In this document: one piece after another, positions 16,660 through 26,675 of the stretch | Numbering within the stretch: position 1 is the first letter of the stretch | How the letters are laid out: each line of letters begins with the position of its first letter | Origin: Desertibaculum subflavum | Lineage (GTDB): Bacteria > Pseudomonadota > Alphaproteobacteria > Ferrovibrionales > Ferrovibrionaceae | NCBI GenBank assembly: GCA_003576705.1 | Contig: QOZS01000005.1 | Location: forward strand, 62,001 to 126,000 | DNA: 64,000 bases | Reading direction: 5' to 3' | The notes under the pieces: generated by a model | Told to the model about the DNA's origin: nothing | The model's database searches: none | Seen by the model: the letters and a program-made list of their open reading frames with translations, nothing else | Made by a program: the position numbers and the translations under genes

Positions 16660-18489
16660 ATGAGCGTGCCGCTTCGCCTGCTCGCGCCGCGGATCGAGGT
16701 CGAGCGGCGGCCCGATGGCAGCCTGGTGCTGACCTCGCCGGAACCGCTGGCTGAGCATCCGCCGACGGTGGGGAGCCTGCTCGCCCATTGGGCGCGCGAG
16801 GCGCCGCAGCGCCTGTTCCTCGCCGAGCGGGTCGGCGGCGCCTGGCGCAAGCTGACCTATGGCGAGGCCGCCCGGCAGAGCGCCCGGATTGCGGCGGCCC
16901 TGCTGGCGCGCGGATTGGGGCCGGAGCGGCCTGTGCTGTCGCTGTCCGCCAATGCGGTCGACCTCGCGCTGCTCAAGCTCGCCTGCCAGCGGATCGGCGT
17001 GCCCTTCGTGCCGGTCTCGCCGGCCTATTCGCTGATGAGCCGCGACCATGCCAAGGTGGTCGCTATCGTCGATCTGATCCGTCCGGGCTTGATCTATGTC
17101 GCCGACGGTCCGCCCTTCGCCTCCGCGCTGGCGGCACTCGATCTGGAAGGCGTCGAGGTGGTCACGAGTGGCGCGCCGCCGGCCGGCATCGCCGCCACGC
17201 CATTCGGGGCGCTTGCCGAAACCGCGCCGGGGCCGGAAGTCGCCGCGGCGGAAGCGAGGGTCGGACCCGACAGCATCGCCAAGATCCTGTTTACGTCGGG
17301 CTCCACCGGCATGCCGAAGGGCGTGGTGAACACCCAGCGCATGCTGATGGTCAACCAGCAGCAGCTCCTGCATTGCTGGCCCTTCCTCGACGAGGCGCCG
17401 CCGGTGCTGCTCGACTGGCTGCCCTGGCATCACACGTTCGGGGGCAACTACAATTTCAATCTGGTGCTGCGCCATGGCGGCGAGTTCTGGATCGACGAGG
17501 GCCGGCCGGCCCCGGGCCTGATCGAACGCACGGCGGCCAATCTCCGCGAGGTCTCGCCGACGGTCTATTTCAACGTGCCGGCCGGATTCGGTGCGCTGCT
17601 GCCTTTCCTCGAGAGCGATGCCGGGCTGGCCGAAGGCTTCTTCCGGCGACTGCGCATCATCATGTATGCCGGCGCGGCGTTGCCGGCGGATCTCTGGGCG
17701 CGGCTCGAAGCCGTGTCGCTGAAGGCGGTCGGCCGCAAAGTGCCGATGACGTCTTGCTGGGGCTCGACCGAGACGGCGCCGCTCGCCACCTCGGCGCATT
17801 TCCCGATCGACCGCGCCGGTGTCATCGGCCTGCCGGTGCCGGGCGTGGCGGTGAAGATGGTGCCGAGCGGCGGCAAGCTCGAACTGCGCGTCAAAGGCCC
17901 GAGCGTGTTTCCGGGCTATTTCCGCCGGCCGGACCTGACCGAGACGTCCTTCGACGAGGAGGGCTTCTACAGGATGGGCGATGCCGGGCGCTTCGCCGAT
18001 CCGGACGATCCTGCCAAGGGCATCGTGTTCGACGGCCGCGTCACCGAGGATTTCAAGCTTGCCACCGGCACCTGGGTGAATGTGGGTGCCGTGCGGGTCG
18101 CCGCGCTGGCGGCGGCAAGCCCGCTGCTGCAGGACGCGGTGGTCTGCGGGCACGATCGCGGCGTTGTCGCGCTGCTTGCCTGGCCGAATATCGCGGCGTG
18201 CCGCTCAGTCGCAGGGCTCGCCGCGGACGCGCCGGTCGAGACGGTGCTCGCGGCCACCGCGGTGCGCGATCACCTGAAGCGTGGGCTCGCGGCCTACAAC
18301 CAGGCCAATCCAGGCTCGTCGACCCGCATCGCGCGGCTGCTGCTGATGGCCGAGCCGCCGTCGATCGACGGCAACGAGATCACCGACAAGGGCTATATCA
18401 ACCAACGCGCCACCCTGGAGCGACGGGCGGCGCTGGTCGAGAAGCTCTACTGCGATCCGCTTGTCGCCGACGTCATCGCGATCGACTAG
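16660..18489 (+). CDS. Feruloyl-CoA synthase-like acyl-CoA ligase, second paralogue
   Basis: This 609-residue paralogue is 11 bases downstream of the first copy. It matches it motif for motif: TSGSTGMPKGVVNTQRML, WLPWHHTFGGNYNFN, CWGSTETAPLAT and SIDGNEITDKGYINQRATL. The pair must come from a tandem duplication and is certainly co-transcribed. Differences around the presumed substrate pocket (NHTMAGNYGIHN versus HHTFGGNYNFNL) suggest different acids are accepted. Its last 17 bases overlap the end of the facing binding-protein gene. Confidence 0.85.
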   Translation: MSVPLRLLAPRIEVERRPDGSLVLTSPEPLAEHPPTVGSLLAHWAREAPQRLFLAERVGGAWRKLTYGEAARQSARIAAALLARGLGPERPVLSLSANAVDLALLKLACQRIGVPFVPVSPAYSLMSRDHAKVVAIVDLIRPGLIYVADGPPFASALAALDLEGVEVVTSGAPPAGIAATPFGALAETAPGPEVAAAEARVGPDSIAKILFTSGSTGMPKGVVNTQRMLMVNQQQLLHCWPFLDEAPPVLLDWLPWHHTFGGNYNFNLVLRHGGEFWIDEGRPAPGLIERTAANLREVSPTVYFNVPAGFGALLPFLESDAGLAEGFFRRLRIIMYAGAALPADLWARLEAVSLKAVGRKVPMTSCWGSTETAPLATSAHFPIDRAGVIGLPVPGVAVKMVPSGGKLELRVKGPSVFPGYFRRPDLTETSFDEEGFYRMGDAGRFADPDDPAKGIVFDGRVTEDFKLATGTWVNVGAVRVAALAAASPLLQDAVVCGHDRGVVALLAWPNIAACRSVAGLAADAPVETVLAATAVRDHLKRGLAAYNQANPGSSTRIARLLLMAEPPSIDGNEITDKGYINQRATLERRAALVEKLYCDPLVADVIAID

Positions 18490-20302
18490 CCAGCGCAGCT
18501 TCCTTGGCAGGGTCTATCCACCAGGTATCGACCACGGCCATGCCGTATTTCGGCGGCGCCGGCGGACGGCCGAACTTGTCCCAGAACGCGACGTGATGTG
18601 CCGCCTTGTACCATTGCGGAATGGCGAAATGACTCCACATCACGACCCGGTCGAGCGCTCGGGCGGCGGCGATTAGGCTCGGCCTGTCCTTGGCGGCGAG
18701 CGCCGCTTCCACCAGGGCGTCGATAGCGGGATTCCGGATGCCGGCGAGGTTGAGGCTGCCCTCTATGCCGGCCGAACTCGAACTCCAGTAGTTGCGAAGC
18801 TCGATACCGGGTGTCAGCGGCGATGCCGTGCGCCGCGTCGTCACGTCGTAATCGAAGCTGCGCATGCGCAGCTCGTACTGCGAAGGATCGACATGGCGGA
18901 TCGATGCCTTGATACCGAGCCGCTCCAGGTTGCGGAGGATCGGCTGCACGATCCGCTCCATGGTCGGCTCCCATGACAGATATTCGATCGCGAGCTGTTC
19001 GCCGCTTTGCCCATGCACCAACCTGCCGTCCTTCGAACGGTAGCCGGCGGCCAGCAGCAACGCCTGGGCCTTGCGCAGATTGTCGCGGTTGTTCCCGCTG
19101 CCATCCGTCTTTGGCGGGATGTAGGCCGGACCGAACACTTGCGCCGGGATCTGTTCCCGCAACGGATCGAGCAGAGCAAGCTCGGCCGGCGAGGGCTCGC
19201 CGGTCGCGGCCAGTTCAGAATTCTGGAAGATGCTGGAGGTCCGGTTGTAGAGGCGATTGAACAGATTCTTGTTGGTCCACTCGAAATCGAAGGCGAGGCC
19301 GATAGCTTCGCGCACCCTCGCGTCCTGGAATTTGGCCCGGCGCAGGTTGAGGAAGAACGCCTGGTAACCCGACGGCGTGTTGTCGGGCAGGGTCATCCGC
19401 TGAATGCGGCCGTCGTTTACGGGTGGCTTGTCGTAGCCGGTGGTCCAGCTTCGCGCGGTGAACTCCTCGCGGAAATCGTAGGCGCCGGCGAAAAACGCTT
19501 CGAGCGCGATATCGCGGTCGCGGAAGATCTCGGTGCGCGCGAATTCGAAGTTCCATCGTCCTCGCATAACCGGCAAATCGGCGCCCCACCAGTTCTCGAC
19601 CCGGCGATAAACGATGCTGCGCCCGCTATCGGCGCGTTCCACCTTGTAGGGGCCGGAACCCAGGAGCGGCGCCAACGTCGTCTCCTCGAAACTGCGCGTT
19701 GCCATCTCGGCCTTCGATAGCACCGGCAGGCCGGCCACCTGCACCGGCAGGTCGCGCGTGGCATCGGCATTGAAGTCGAAACGGATAATGCGCGGGCTCT
19801 CGACCACGGCGGCGGCGACCCCACGCATCTGAATCCGATACTGCGGATGGCCTTTGCTGATCAGCAGATTGAACGTAAAGGCCACGTCTTCCGCGCGGAT
19901 CGGGGTGCCGTCGTGAAACTGCGCCGCCTCGCGCAGACGGAAGCGGACGAAGCGATTCGCCGGATCGCGCTGCACCGCCTCGGCGACATAGCCGTAAAGC
20001 GAATCCGGCTCGTCCTCCACCGCCGCCATCAGGGTGGCGAAGGTGTAGCCGATGCCGAAGCTGTCGCTCACCTTCAGCGGCTGCACGCCCTTGAGAATAA
20101 AGGGATTGAGATTGTCGAACGGGCGGATGCCCCATTCGGAATAGGTGCCGCCTTTCGGCGCGCTCGGATTGACGTAGTCGAGATGTTTGAAATCGGCCGG
20201 ATACTTCAGGTCGCCGAACACCGAGATGCCGTGGCGAAAGTCGTTGGCCAACGCCGGTATCGCGAACAGCGCTGTGGCCAGGAAGATCAACGCTCGTCTC
20301 AT
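18473..20302 (-). CDS. Oligopeptide-type extracellular solute-binding protein, YejA-like
   Basis: This is a 609-residue family 5 periplasmic binding protein. The ATG overlapping the xerC stop (ATGA) begins a clear Sec signal, MRRALIFLATALFAIPALA-N. The mature start HGISVFGDLKYPADFKHLDY and NPSAPKGGTYSEWG are YejA-like. The frame stays open about 427 codons upstream, but that stretch is antisense-frame coding of xerC and DUF484, not part of this protein. No YejB/E/F permease or ATPase genes follow. It should bind peptides or related compounds. Confidence 0.92.
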   Translation of the reverse strand: MRRALIFLATALFAIPALANDFRHGISVFGDLKYPADFKHLDYVNPSAPKGGTYSEWGIRPFDNLNPFILKGVQPLKVSDSFGIGYTFATLMAAVEDEPDSLYGYVAEAVQRDPANRFVRFRLREAAQFHDGTPIRAEDVAFTFNLLISKGHPQYRIQMRGVAAAVVESPRIIRFDFNADATRDLPVQVAGLPVLSKAEMATRSFEETTLAPLLGSGPYKVERADSGRSIVYRRVENWWGADLPVMRGRWNFEFARTEIFRDRDIALEAFFAGAYDFREEFTARSWTTGYDKPPVNDGRIQRMTLPDNTPSGYQAFFLNLRRAKFQDARVREAIGLAFDFEWTNKNLFNRLYNRTSSIFQNSELAATGEPSPAELALLDPLREQIPAQVFGPAYIPPKTDGSGNNRDNLRKAQALLLAAGYRSKDGRLVHGQSGEQLAIEYLSWEPTMERIVQPILRNLERLGIKASIRHVDPSQYELRMRSFDYDVTTRRTASPLTPGIELRNYWSSSSAGIEGSLNLAGIRNPAIDALVEAALAAKDRPSLIAAARALDRVVMWSHFAIPQWYKAAHHVAFWDKFGRPPAPPKYGMAVVDTWWIDPAKEAALASRSR

Positions 20303-21252
20303 GCCGCTGCCTTCGCGCGTGGATGGGCCTTTGCGTGTGCCTCGATCAGGCGTGCCGCCTCGACCTCGGTATAGCGCTGCGTGGTGGAAAGCGAGGCATG
20401 GCCGAGCAGTTCCTGGATCACGCGGAGGTCGCCGCCCGCTGCGAGCAAATGCGTAGCGAAGCTGTGGCGCAACGCGTGCGGCGTCGCGCTTTCCGGCAGG
20501 CCGAGGCCGCGGCGCAGGTCGCGTACCCGCTTCTGGATGATGGCGGGGTCGAGCGGCTTCCCGCGCGCACCGACGAAGAGCGGCTGCTTGCCGGCCGGCC
20601 GATGCGGGCAGGCGGCGATATAGGCGGCCACCGCGTCGCGGATCGCCGGCAGGACCGGCACCACGCGTTCCTTGCCGCCTTTGCCGCGGACGCGGAGCGT
20701 ATCGCCTTTCGGTGCCTGGTCCGCAGCAAGGCCGAGCGCCTCGCCGATGCGAAGCCCGGCGCCGTAGAGCAGCGACAGCACGGCCGCGTCGCGGAGGCCG
20801 ATCCAGGCTTCCTCGGCTTCGGCCGCCTGGTCCACCAGCGCCAGCGCGCTTTCCGGCTGCACCGGCCGCGGCAGCGGCGCGCGGCGCTTGGGGCCGCGCA
20901 GGGCGGCGAAGGCGGCGTTGCGCAGCCGTCCGTTGCGCTCCAGCCAGCGCACGAAGCCGCGCACAGCCGAGAGCGCGCGGGCCGCACTCGCAGCCGAAAG
21001 CCCGTCGGCGCGGCGGTGGGCGAGATAGGCGCGCAGATCGGCGATGCCGACGGCTTGCAGATCGTCGAGATCCGGGGCGCCGCCGAGATGCAGGCCAAGG
21101 AAATCGACGAAGGCCGCGAGGTCGCGGGCATAGGCGAGCAGAGTGTGCCGCGCGGCACGCTTCTCGCCTTCCAGCCAGCCGATCCAATCCCGCGCCGCCG
21201 CCGCCAGCGGCGCGGCAGCCGAGCGGCCGGGATCGATCAGCGTGCGAGCCAC
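20299..21252 (-). CDS. xerC: Tyrosine recombinase XerC
   Basis: This is a 317-residue site-specific recombinase that resolves chromosome dimers at dif with XerD. The N-terminal SAM-like core-binding domain is about residues 15-110. Catalytic residues are visible: R168 (GAGLRIGEA), K191 (RGKGGKER), H259 and R262 (HALRHSFATHLL), H285 and Y294 (GHASLSTTQRYTEV). The start chosen is GTG at 21252, 16 bases inside the DUF484 gene, because the protein then has the family length. It is chromosomal housekeeping: no integron or phage genes are near. Confidence 0.93.
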   Translation of the reverse strand: MARTLIDPGRSAAAPLAAAARDWIGWLEGEKRAARHTLLAYARDLAAFVDFLGLHLGGAPDLDDLQAVGIADLRAYLAHRRADGLSAASAARALSAVRGFVRWLERNGRLRNAAFAALRGPKRRAPLPRPVQPESALALVDQAAEAEEAWIGLRDAAVLSLLYGAGLRIGEALGLAADQAPKGDTLRVRGKGGKERVVPVLPAIRDAVAAYIAACPHRPAGKQPLFVGARGKPLDPAIIQKRVRDLRRGLGLPESATPHALRHSFATHLLAAGGDLRVIQELLGHASLSTTQRYTEVEAARLIEAHAKAHPRAKAAA

Positions 21253-21953
21253 AGGCGCAGCAGCCGCTCGACGACGCGGCAGAGGAAGCGCAGCAATTCG
21301 GTGCCCTGGCCCGGATGAAACCGGCCCGGCGCGCGCGAGCCGAAAGCAAGCAGCGCCGGCGGATGGTCGGGACCGAGATCGAGCCGCACCAGCGCGTCGG
21401 ACCGAACGAGGTCGGCGGCCGGGCCGAACAGCGCCTGGGCGCGCTCGGTCTCGGTGCGCAGCAGAATGTCGCGGCCGGAACCCAGCATGCGCTCGACCCC
21501 GCCGCGCGACAGCAGGCGGATGTCGCTGCCCTGCACCCATTTCGGTCCGGGCGCGCGCGCCTCCACCGCCAAGGCGACGGCATCGAGATCGAGGATCTGC
21601 GGCAAGTCCTGAGTCAGCGTGTGCAGGAAATGCTCGCGCCCCGGCGCCTCCAGCGCGGCCATCACCGCCTGGTGGATCTGGCCCTGGGTCGCGAGGTTGT
21701 TGCGGCTCGCCGCCAGCAGCGCGCCTTGCGTATCGCGGAGCCGCCGCACCTCGCCGCCCAGGCGATCGAGCATATGGCGCTGCAGATCGGCGACCTTGGC
21801 GTCGCCCTCGTGGCGATCCGGCGGCTGGAGGCGGGCGAGAAGCGCCGGATTGTCGCGCAGCACCTCGGGCCGTCGCTGCAGGAAGGCCTCGATCTCGTCG
21901 TCGGTCGGCGTCCGCGCGACCGCCGCCTTCTCCTTGCCTTCACGCGCGGTCAT
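21237..21953 (-). CDS. DUF484 family protein
   Basis: This is a 238-residue protein of the DUF484 family, GAF-like in its C-terminal part. It begins MTAREGKEKAAVARTPTDDE and has EAFLQRRPEVLRDNPALLAR, the usual DUF484 N-terminal helix. A coiled segment (DRLGGEVRRLRDTQGALLAA) precedes the GAF-like region. DUF484 genes commonly sit directly before xerC, as here, but their role is unknown. The start at 21953 follows the fsa stop by ten bases; longer in-frame extensions run into fsa. Confidence 0.88.
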   Translation of the reverse strand: MTAREGKEKAAVARTPTDDEIEAFLQRRPEVLRDNPALLARLQPPDRHEGDAKVADLQRHMLDRLGGEVRRLRDTQGALLAASRNNLATQGQIHQAVMAALEAPGREHFLHTLTQDLPQILDLDAVALAVEARAPGPKWVQGSDIRLLSRGGVERMLGSGRDILLRTETERAQALFGPAADLVRSDALVRLDLGPDHPPALLAFGSRAPGRFHPGQGTELLRFLCRVVERLLRLWLAR

Positions 21954-21963
21954 CTGCCCTGCC

Positions 21964-22626
21964 TCAACGCCCGAGGATCGACTGGCCGGTCTTCTTCCAG
22001 TCTTCGAGGAAGGCGGCGAGCCCCTTGTCGGTGAGCGGATGGTGCACGAGCTTGCGCAGCACGTCCGGCGGCAGGGTCGCGACATCGGCGCCGAGCTTGG
22101 CCGCCTGCACCACGTGGACCGGGTGGCGGATCGAGGCAACCAGCACCTCGGTCTCGAATTGCGGATACTGGCCGTAGATCTCGACGATGTCGGCGATCAG
22201 CTCCATGCCATCCTGGCCGATATCGTCGAGCCGGCCGACGAAAGGCGAGATGAAGGACGCGCCCGCCTTGGCGGCGAGCAACGCCTGGGCGGCGGAGAAG
22301 CAGAGCGTGACGTTCACGCCGATGCCGGCCTGGCGCAAGGTCTTGCAGGCCTTGAGGCCCGGCATGGTCAGCGGCAGCTTGACGCAGACATTGGGGGCGA
22401 TCTCGGCGAGCTTGCGCCCCTCGGTCACCATGTTGTCGTAGTCGATCGCCGTCACCTCCGCGCTCACCGGCCCGTCGACCAGCGAGCAGATCTCCTTCAC
22501 CACCTCGATGAAATTGCGGCCCGACTTGGCGATCAGCGACGGGTTGGTGGTGACGCCGTCGAGCAGGCCGGTCGCTGCCAGATCGGCGATCTCCTTGGTA
22601 TCGGCAGTATCGACAAAGAATTTCAT
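21964..22626 (-). CDS. fsa: Fructose-6-phosphate aldolase (transaldolase family)
   Basis: This is a 220-residue small transaldolase-family enzyme (FSA/TalC type). [20 protein letters not shown] and [14 protein letters not shown] are the N-terminal signatures. VCVKLPLT contains the Schiff-base lysine K83. It should interconvert fructose 6-phosphate with dihydroxyacetone and glyceraldehyde 3-phosphate, or act as transaldolase. It is the first gene of fsa-DUF484-xerC-binding protein, an arrangement known from alphaproteobacteria. Confidence 0.93.
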   Translation of the reverse strand: MKFFVDTADTKEIADLAATGLLDGVTTNPSLIAKSGRNFIEVVKEICSLVDGPVSAEVTAIDYDNMVTEGRKLAEIAPNVCVKLPLTMPGLKACKTLRQAGIGVNVTLCFSAAQALLAAKAGASFISPFVGRLDDIGQDGMELIADIVEIYGQYPQFETEVLVASIRHPVHVVQAAKLGADVATLPPDVLRKLVHHPLTDKGLAAFLEDWKKTGQSILGR

Positions 22627-22721
22627 CGCATGGCTTTCCGTGGCGAACGAGTTCGGCGGAGACTAGCTGAACCGCGTGGCCGGCGCCACGATGGGGCGAT
22701 CAGGTCGAGGGAGGAGGGAAG

Positions 22722-23216
22722 ATGTCGGAGGAGACATTGCGGCGCGACTTGCGGGCGGCATTCGCCAACCGGGCGATGCTCTACTGGTCGATCTATCGCT
22801 CGCTTGCGGCGGCGCTGGGGTCCGATCAGGCCGAGGCCCTGCTGTCGGCCGGGATCCGCGCGCGGGGCGCCGAAGTCTCCGGCGTGCTGGCGGCGCATGC
22901 GCCGGGGGACATGCCGGGCCTGCGCGACGCCTTCCTGGGTACCATCGCCGATCAAGGGCGCATGTTTCAGCCGGAGGTTGTACGTTGCGATGCAGGCCAC
23001 CTGGACATCGACTTTCATCGCTGCCCGCTGAAGGAGACCTGGGTCGAAGCCGGCCTGCCGCCGGATACGGTGGCCCGGCTGTGCCGGATCGCCGGCAAGA
23101 TCGACAACGGCATGTTCGAGACGGCGGGATTTACCTTTACATCGGAAACTTGGGCGCCGGGGCGGGATGGCTGCTGCCGATTGCGGGTCCGGCCGGGCTC
23201 GCCGGCTACCCCATAG
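22722..23216 (+). CDS. L-2-amino-thiazoline-4-carboxylic acid hydrolase family protein
   Basis: The 164-residue protein resembles the ATC hydrolase family (converts 2-amino-thiazoline-4-carboxylate towards cysteine). RAMLYWSIYRSLAAALGSDQ and a conserved FHRCPLKETW segment are visible, with a CRLRVRPG-like end. Isolated homologues of this family are common and mostly untested, so the actual substrate is unsure. GAGGAGGGAAG precedes the ATG. It is divergent from fsa. Confidence 0.7.
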   Translation: MSEETLRRDLRAAFANRAMLYWSIYRSLAAALGSDQAEALLSAGIRARGAEVSGVLAAHAPGDMPGLRDAFLGTIADQGRMFQPEVVRCDAGHLDIDFHRCPLKETWVEAGLPPDTVARLCRIAGKIDNGMFETAGFTFTSETWAPGRDGCCRLRVRPGSPATP

Positions 23217-23235
23217 GGGATAAGCGGCCCGGAAC

Positions 23236-23250
23236 CTAACCGATCCTTAA
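23236..23250. promoter_or_regulatory. CtrA-like site upstream of the DUF2336 gene
   Basis: CTAA-N7-TTAA matches the alphaproteobacterial CtrA consensus TTAA-N7-TTAA with one mismatch. It lies ten bases before the DUF2336 start codon. A single match of this length can occur by chance. Confidence 0.25.
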
Positions 23251-23259
23251 CTGCGGCCG

Positions 23260-24408
23260 ATGATGAATTCCCAGCATCAGCCGGGCATTTCAGCCCGGAT
23301 CGGACAGTCTGATATGGAAAAGTCGCTCGACCACTATCTCCTGGACTTCCTGAACAGCCCCGAGGCGCGGGACAGCACCCGCGTGGCGGAAAGCGTGGCG
23401 ACGCTGCATGCCAGCGGCCGGCTCAGCCACCGCGAGCGCGTCATCGCCGACGACATCCTGCGGCTGATGACCAAGGCGGTGGAGGTCAGCGTGCGCGAGG
23501 CGCTCGCCGAGCACCTCAAGCACAGCCAGCTCCTGCCGCGCGACGTCGCCATGACGCTGGCGCGGGACGTGGAAAGCGTTTCCATCCCGATCCTCGGCTA
23601 TTCGCAGGTACTGACCGACGAAGACCTGGTCGCCATCGTCCGCGGCAAGGTGCCGGCGAAGCAGGTCGCGATCGCGGGCCGCGCCCGCGTTTCTTCCATG
23701 CTGTCCGAATCCTTGGCGCGCGAGGGCGACCGCGCGGCTGTGCTGCGCCTGGTCGGCAACGAGGGTGCCGATATTCGCGAGAACGCCTTCGGCAACGTGC
23801 TGGATCGCTTCGGCCGCGATGCCGATATCGGCGCCGCCGTGGTGCGCCGGCCCAAACTGCCGGTCGGGGTCGCCGGCCGGCTGGTCGGGCTGGTCAGCGA
23901 GAGCCTGAAGCAGGAACTGGTGGCGCGGCACCGCATCTCGGCGGAAATGGTCAATGCCGCGGTGCGCCAGGGCGGCGAGGGCTCCGTCCTCACCTTCATC
24001 GCGCCGCTCAACCAGCTCGACGAGGTGGTCGATTCCGTGCGCCGCTTCCACCGCGAGGGCAAGCTGACGCCGACCCTGATTCTGCGCGCGCTCTGCCTCG
24101 GCCAGCTCGACTTCTTCGAGACTGCGCTGGCGATCAAGGGCGGCCAGCCGATCGACGTGACCCGGCGCCAGCTCATGGACCCGAAGCAGTTCCCCAACCT
24201 GTTCCGTAAGGCGGGCATGCCCGCGGGAATGCTGGCGACCTGCGTCCAGATCATGGAAATCCTGGCCGCCGAGATCGAACAGGCAGCGCTGCTGCCAAGC
24301 GACGTACGCCGGACCGTGGCGCGACTGGTCGATCGTCCTGATTTCGACGCGCGAGATCTTGAACAATTGTTGAGCACGATCGAACAACGTGTACCGATCG
24401 CAAGTTAG
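23260..24408 (+). CDS. DUF2336 domain-containing protein
   Basis: This is a 382-residue protein of the DUF2336 family, a helical family restricted largely to alphaproteobacteria and of unknown role. GYSQVLTDEDLVAIVRG is the typical motif, and the helical repeats continue through residue 370. No signal or membrane segment is seen. Two adjacent ATGs at 23260/23263 are possible starts, as is MEKSLDHYLLDFL at 23314, which lacks a better ribosome site. Confidence 0.85.
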   Translation: MMNSQHQPGISARIGQSDMEKSLDHYLLDFLNSPEARDSTRVAESVATLHASGRLSHRERVIADDILRLMTKAVEVSVREALAEHLKHSQLLPRDVAMTLARDVESVSIPILGYSQVLTDEDLVAIVRGKVPAKQVAIAGRARVSSMLSESLAREGDRAAVLRLVGNEGADIRENAFGNVLDRFGRDADIGAAVVRRPKLPVGVAGRLVGLVSESLKQELVARHRISAEMVNAAVRQGGEGSVLTFIAPLNQLDEVVDSVRRFHREGKLTPTLILRALCLGQLDFFETALAIKGGQPIDVTRRQLMDPKQFPNLFRKAGMPAGMLATCVQIMEILAAEIEQAALLPSDVRRTVARLVDRPDFDARDLEQLLSTIEQRVPIAS

Positions 24409-24472
24409 CGTACTTTTCAGCGCTTCCGATTATTGTGCGTTAACGAAGCCTGCGATTCGGGGTCGCAATCCC

Positions 24473-25135
24473 GTGCCCACTTTTTCGCGTACAGTCATCG
24501 CCGCGGCCATGTTGCTGACGCCCGCTCCCGCGCTGGCGGATCTGGCCGACGCGCTGAAGGCCATCCAGCAACGCGACTTCGCGACGGCGGTGCGCGAGCT
24601 GTCGCCGCTCGCGAAGTCGGGCGATCCGGAAGCGCAGTATCAGCTGGGTACGCTCTACGCCAACGGCGACGGCGTGACACAGAACTATGACGCGGCAAAG
24701 GGGCTGTTCAGCGCCGCGGCGGCTCAGGGCAATGGGCGCGCCCGGCAGGCGCTCACCTTCCTGGCCGATATCGGCGCCATTTCGATGGCCGCGCCGCCAT
24801 CCGCCATCGTTGCGGCTTCGATGCAGCCGATTTCTCCGGCACCGGCGCCGGGCCATGCCGCGGAAACGGCAGCGGCGCCGGGTGTGCCCGGCGGTTTGCG
24901 GCTGCAGCTCGGCACGGTGCTGACCGAAGCGGGCGGGGTCTCCGAGGCGCGCCGCGTGGCGCGGCGGTTTCAGAGCCAACTCGACGGTGTCGCGGTGACG
25001 TCCGAGCAGTATCAAATGGCCAGCGGCGACATCGTCTATCGCCTGCTGACGCCAGCGCTTGCGGAAGCGCAGGCGCGTGACCTCTGTGACCGCATCCGTG
25101 CCGAGAGCGGGTCCTGCCTGCTGGTCAATCCGTAA
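24473..25135 (+). CDS. Sel1-repeat and SPOR-domain periplasmic protein
   Basis: This is a 220-residue protein. The GTG at 24473 gives a clean signal sequence (TFSRTVIAAAMLLTPAPALA). A Sel1/TPR-like repeat follows (GDPEAQYQLGTLYANGDGV), then a Pro/Ala-rich linker, and a C-terminal SPOR-like domain (LRLQLGTVLTEAGGVSEARR to CLLVNP). SPOR domains bind denuded peptidoglycan at division sites. An alternative GTG at 24389 overlaps the previous gene and would put 28 residues ahead of the signal. It ends six bases from glpK, which faces it. Confidence 0.8.
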   Translation: MPTFSRTVIAAAMLLTPAPALADLADALKAIQQRDFATAVRELSPLAKSGDPEAQYQLGTLYANGDGVTQNYDAAKGLFSAAAAQGNGRARQALTFLADIGAISMAAPPSAIVAASMQPISPAPAPGHAAETAAAPGVPGGLRLQLGTVLTEAGGVSEARRVARRFQSQLDGVAVTSEQYQMASGDIVYRLLTPALAEAQARDLCDRIRAESGSCLLVNP

Positions 25136-25141
25136 GCGCTT

Positions 25142-26647
<1,506 letters not shown>

Positions 26648-26675
26648 GTCCTCCCCCGTCGACTTGCCTTGTCGC

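Noticed and set aside
20299..21252. Tyrosine recombinase as sign of a mobile element
   Set aside because: Sequence and neighbours (DUF484, fsa) fit chromosomal XerC; no att repeats or mobile genes are present.
18473..21583. A single 1036-codon minus-strand open frame
   Set aside because: Only the part up to 20302 is protein-like and has its own signal sequence; the rest is the wrong frame of xerC and DUF484.
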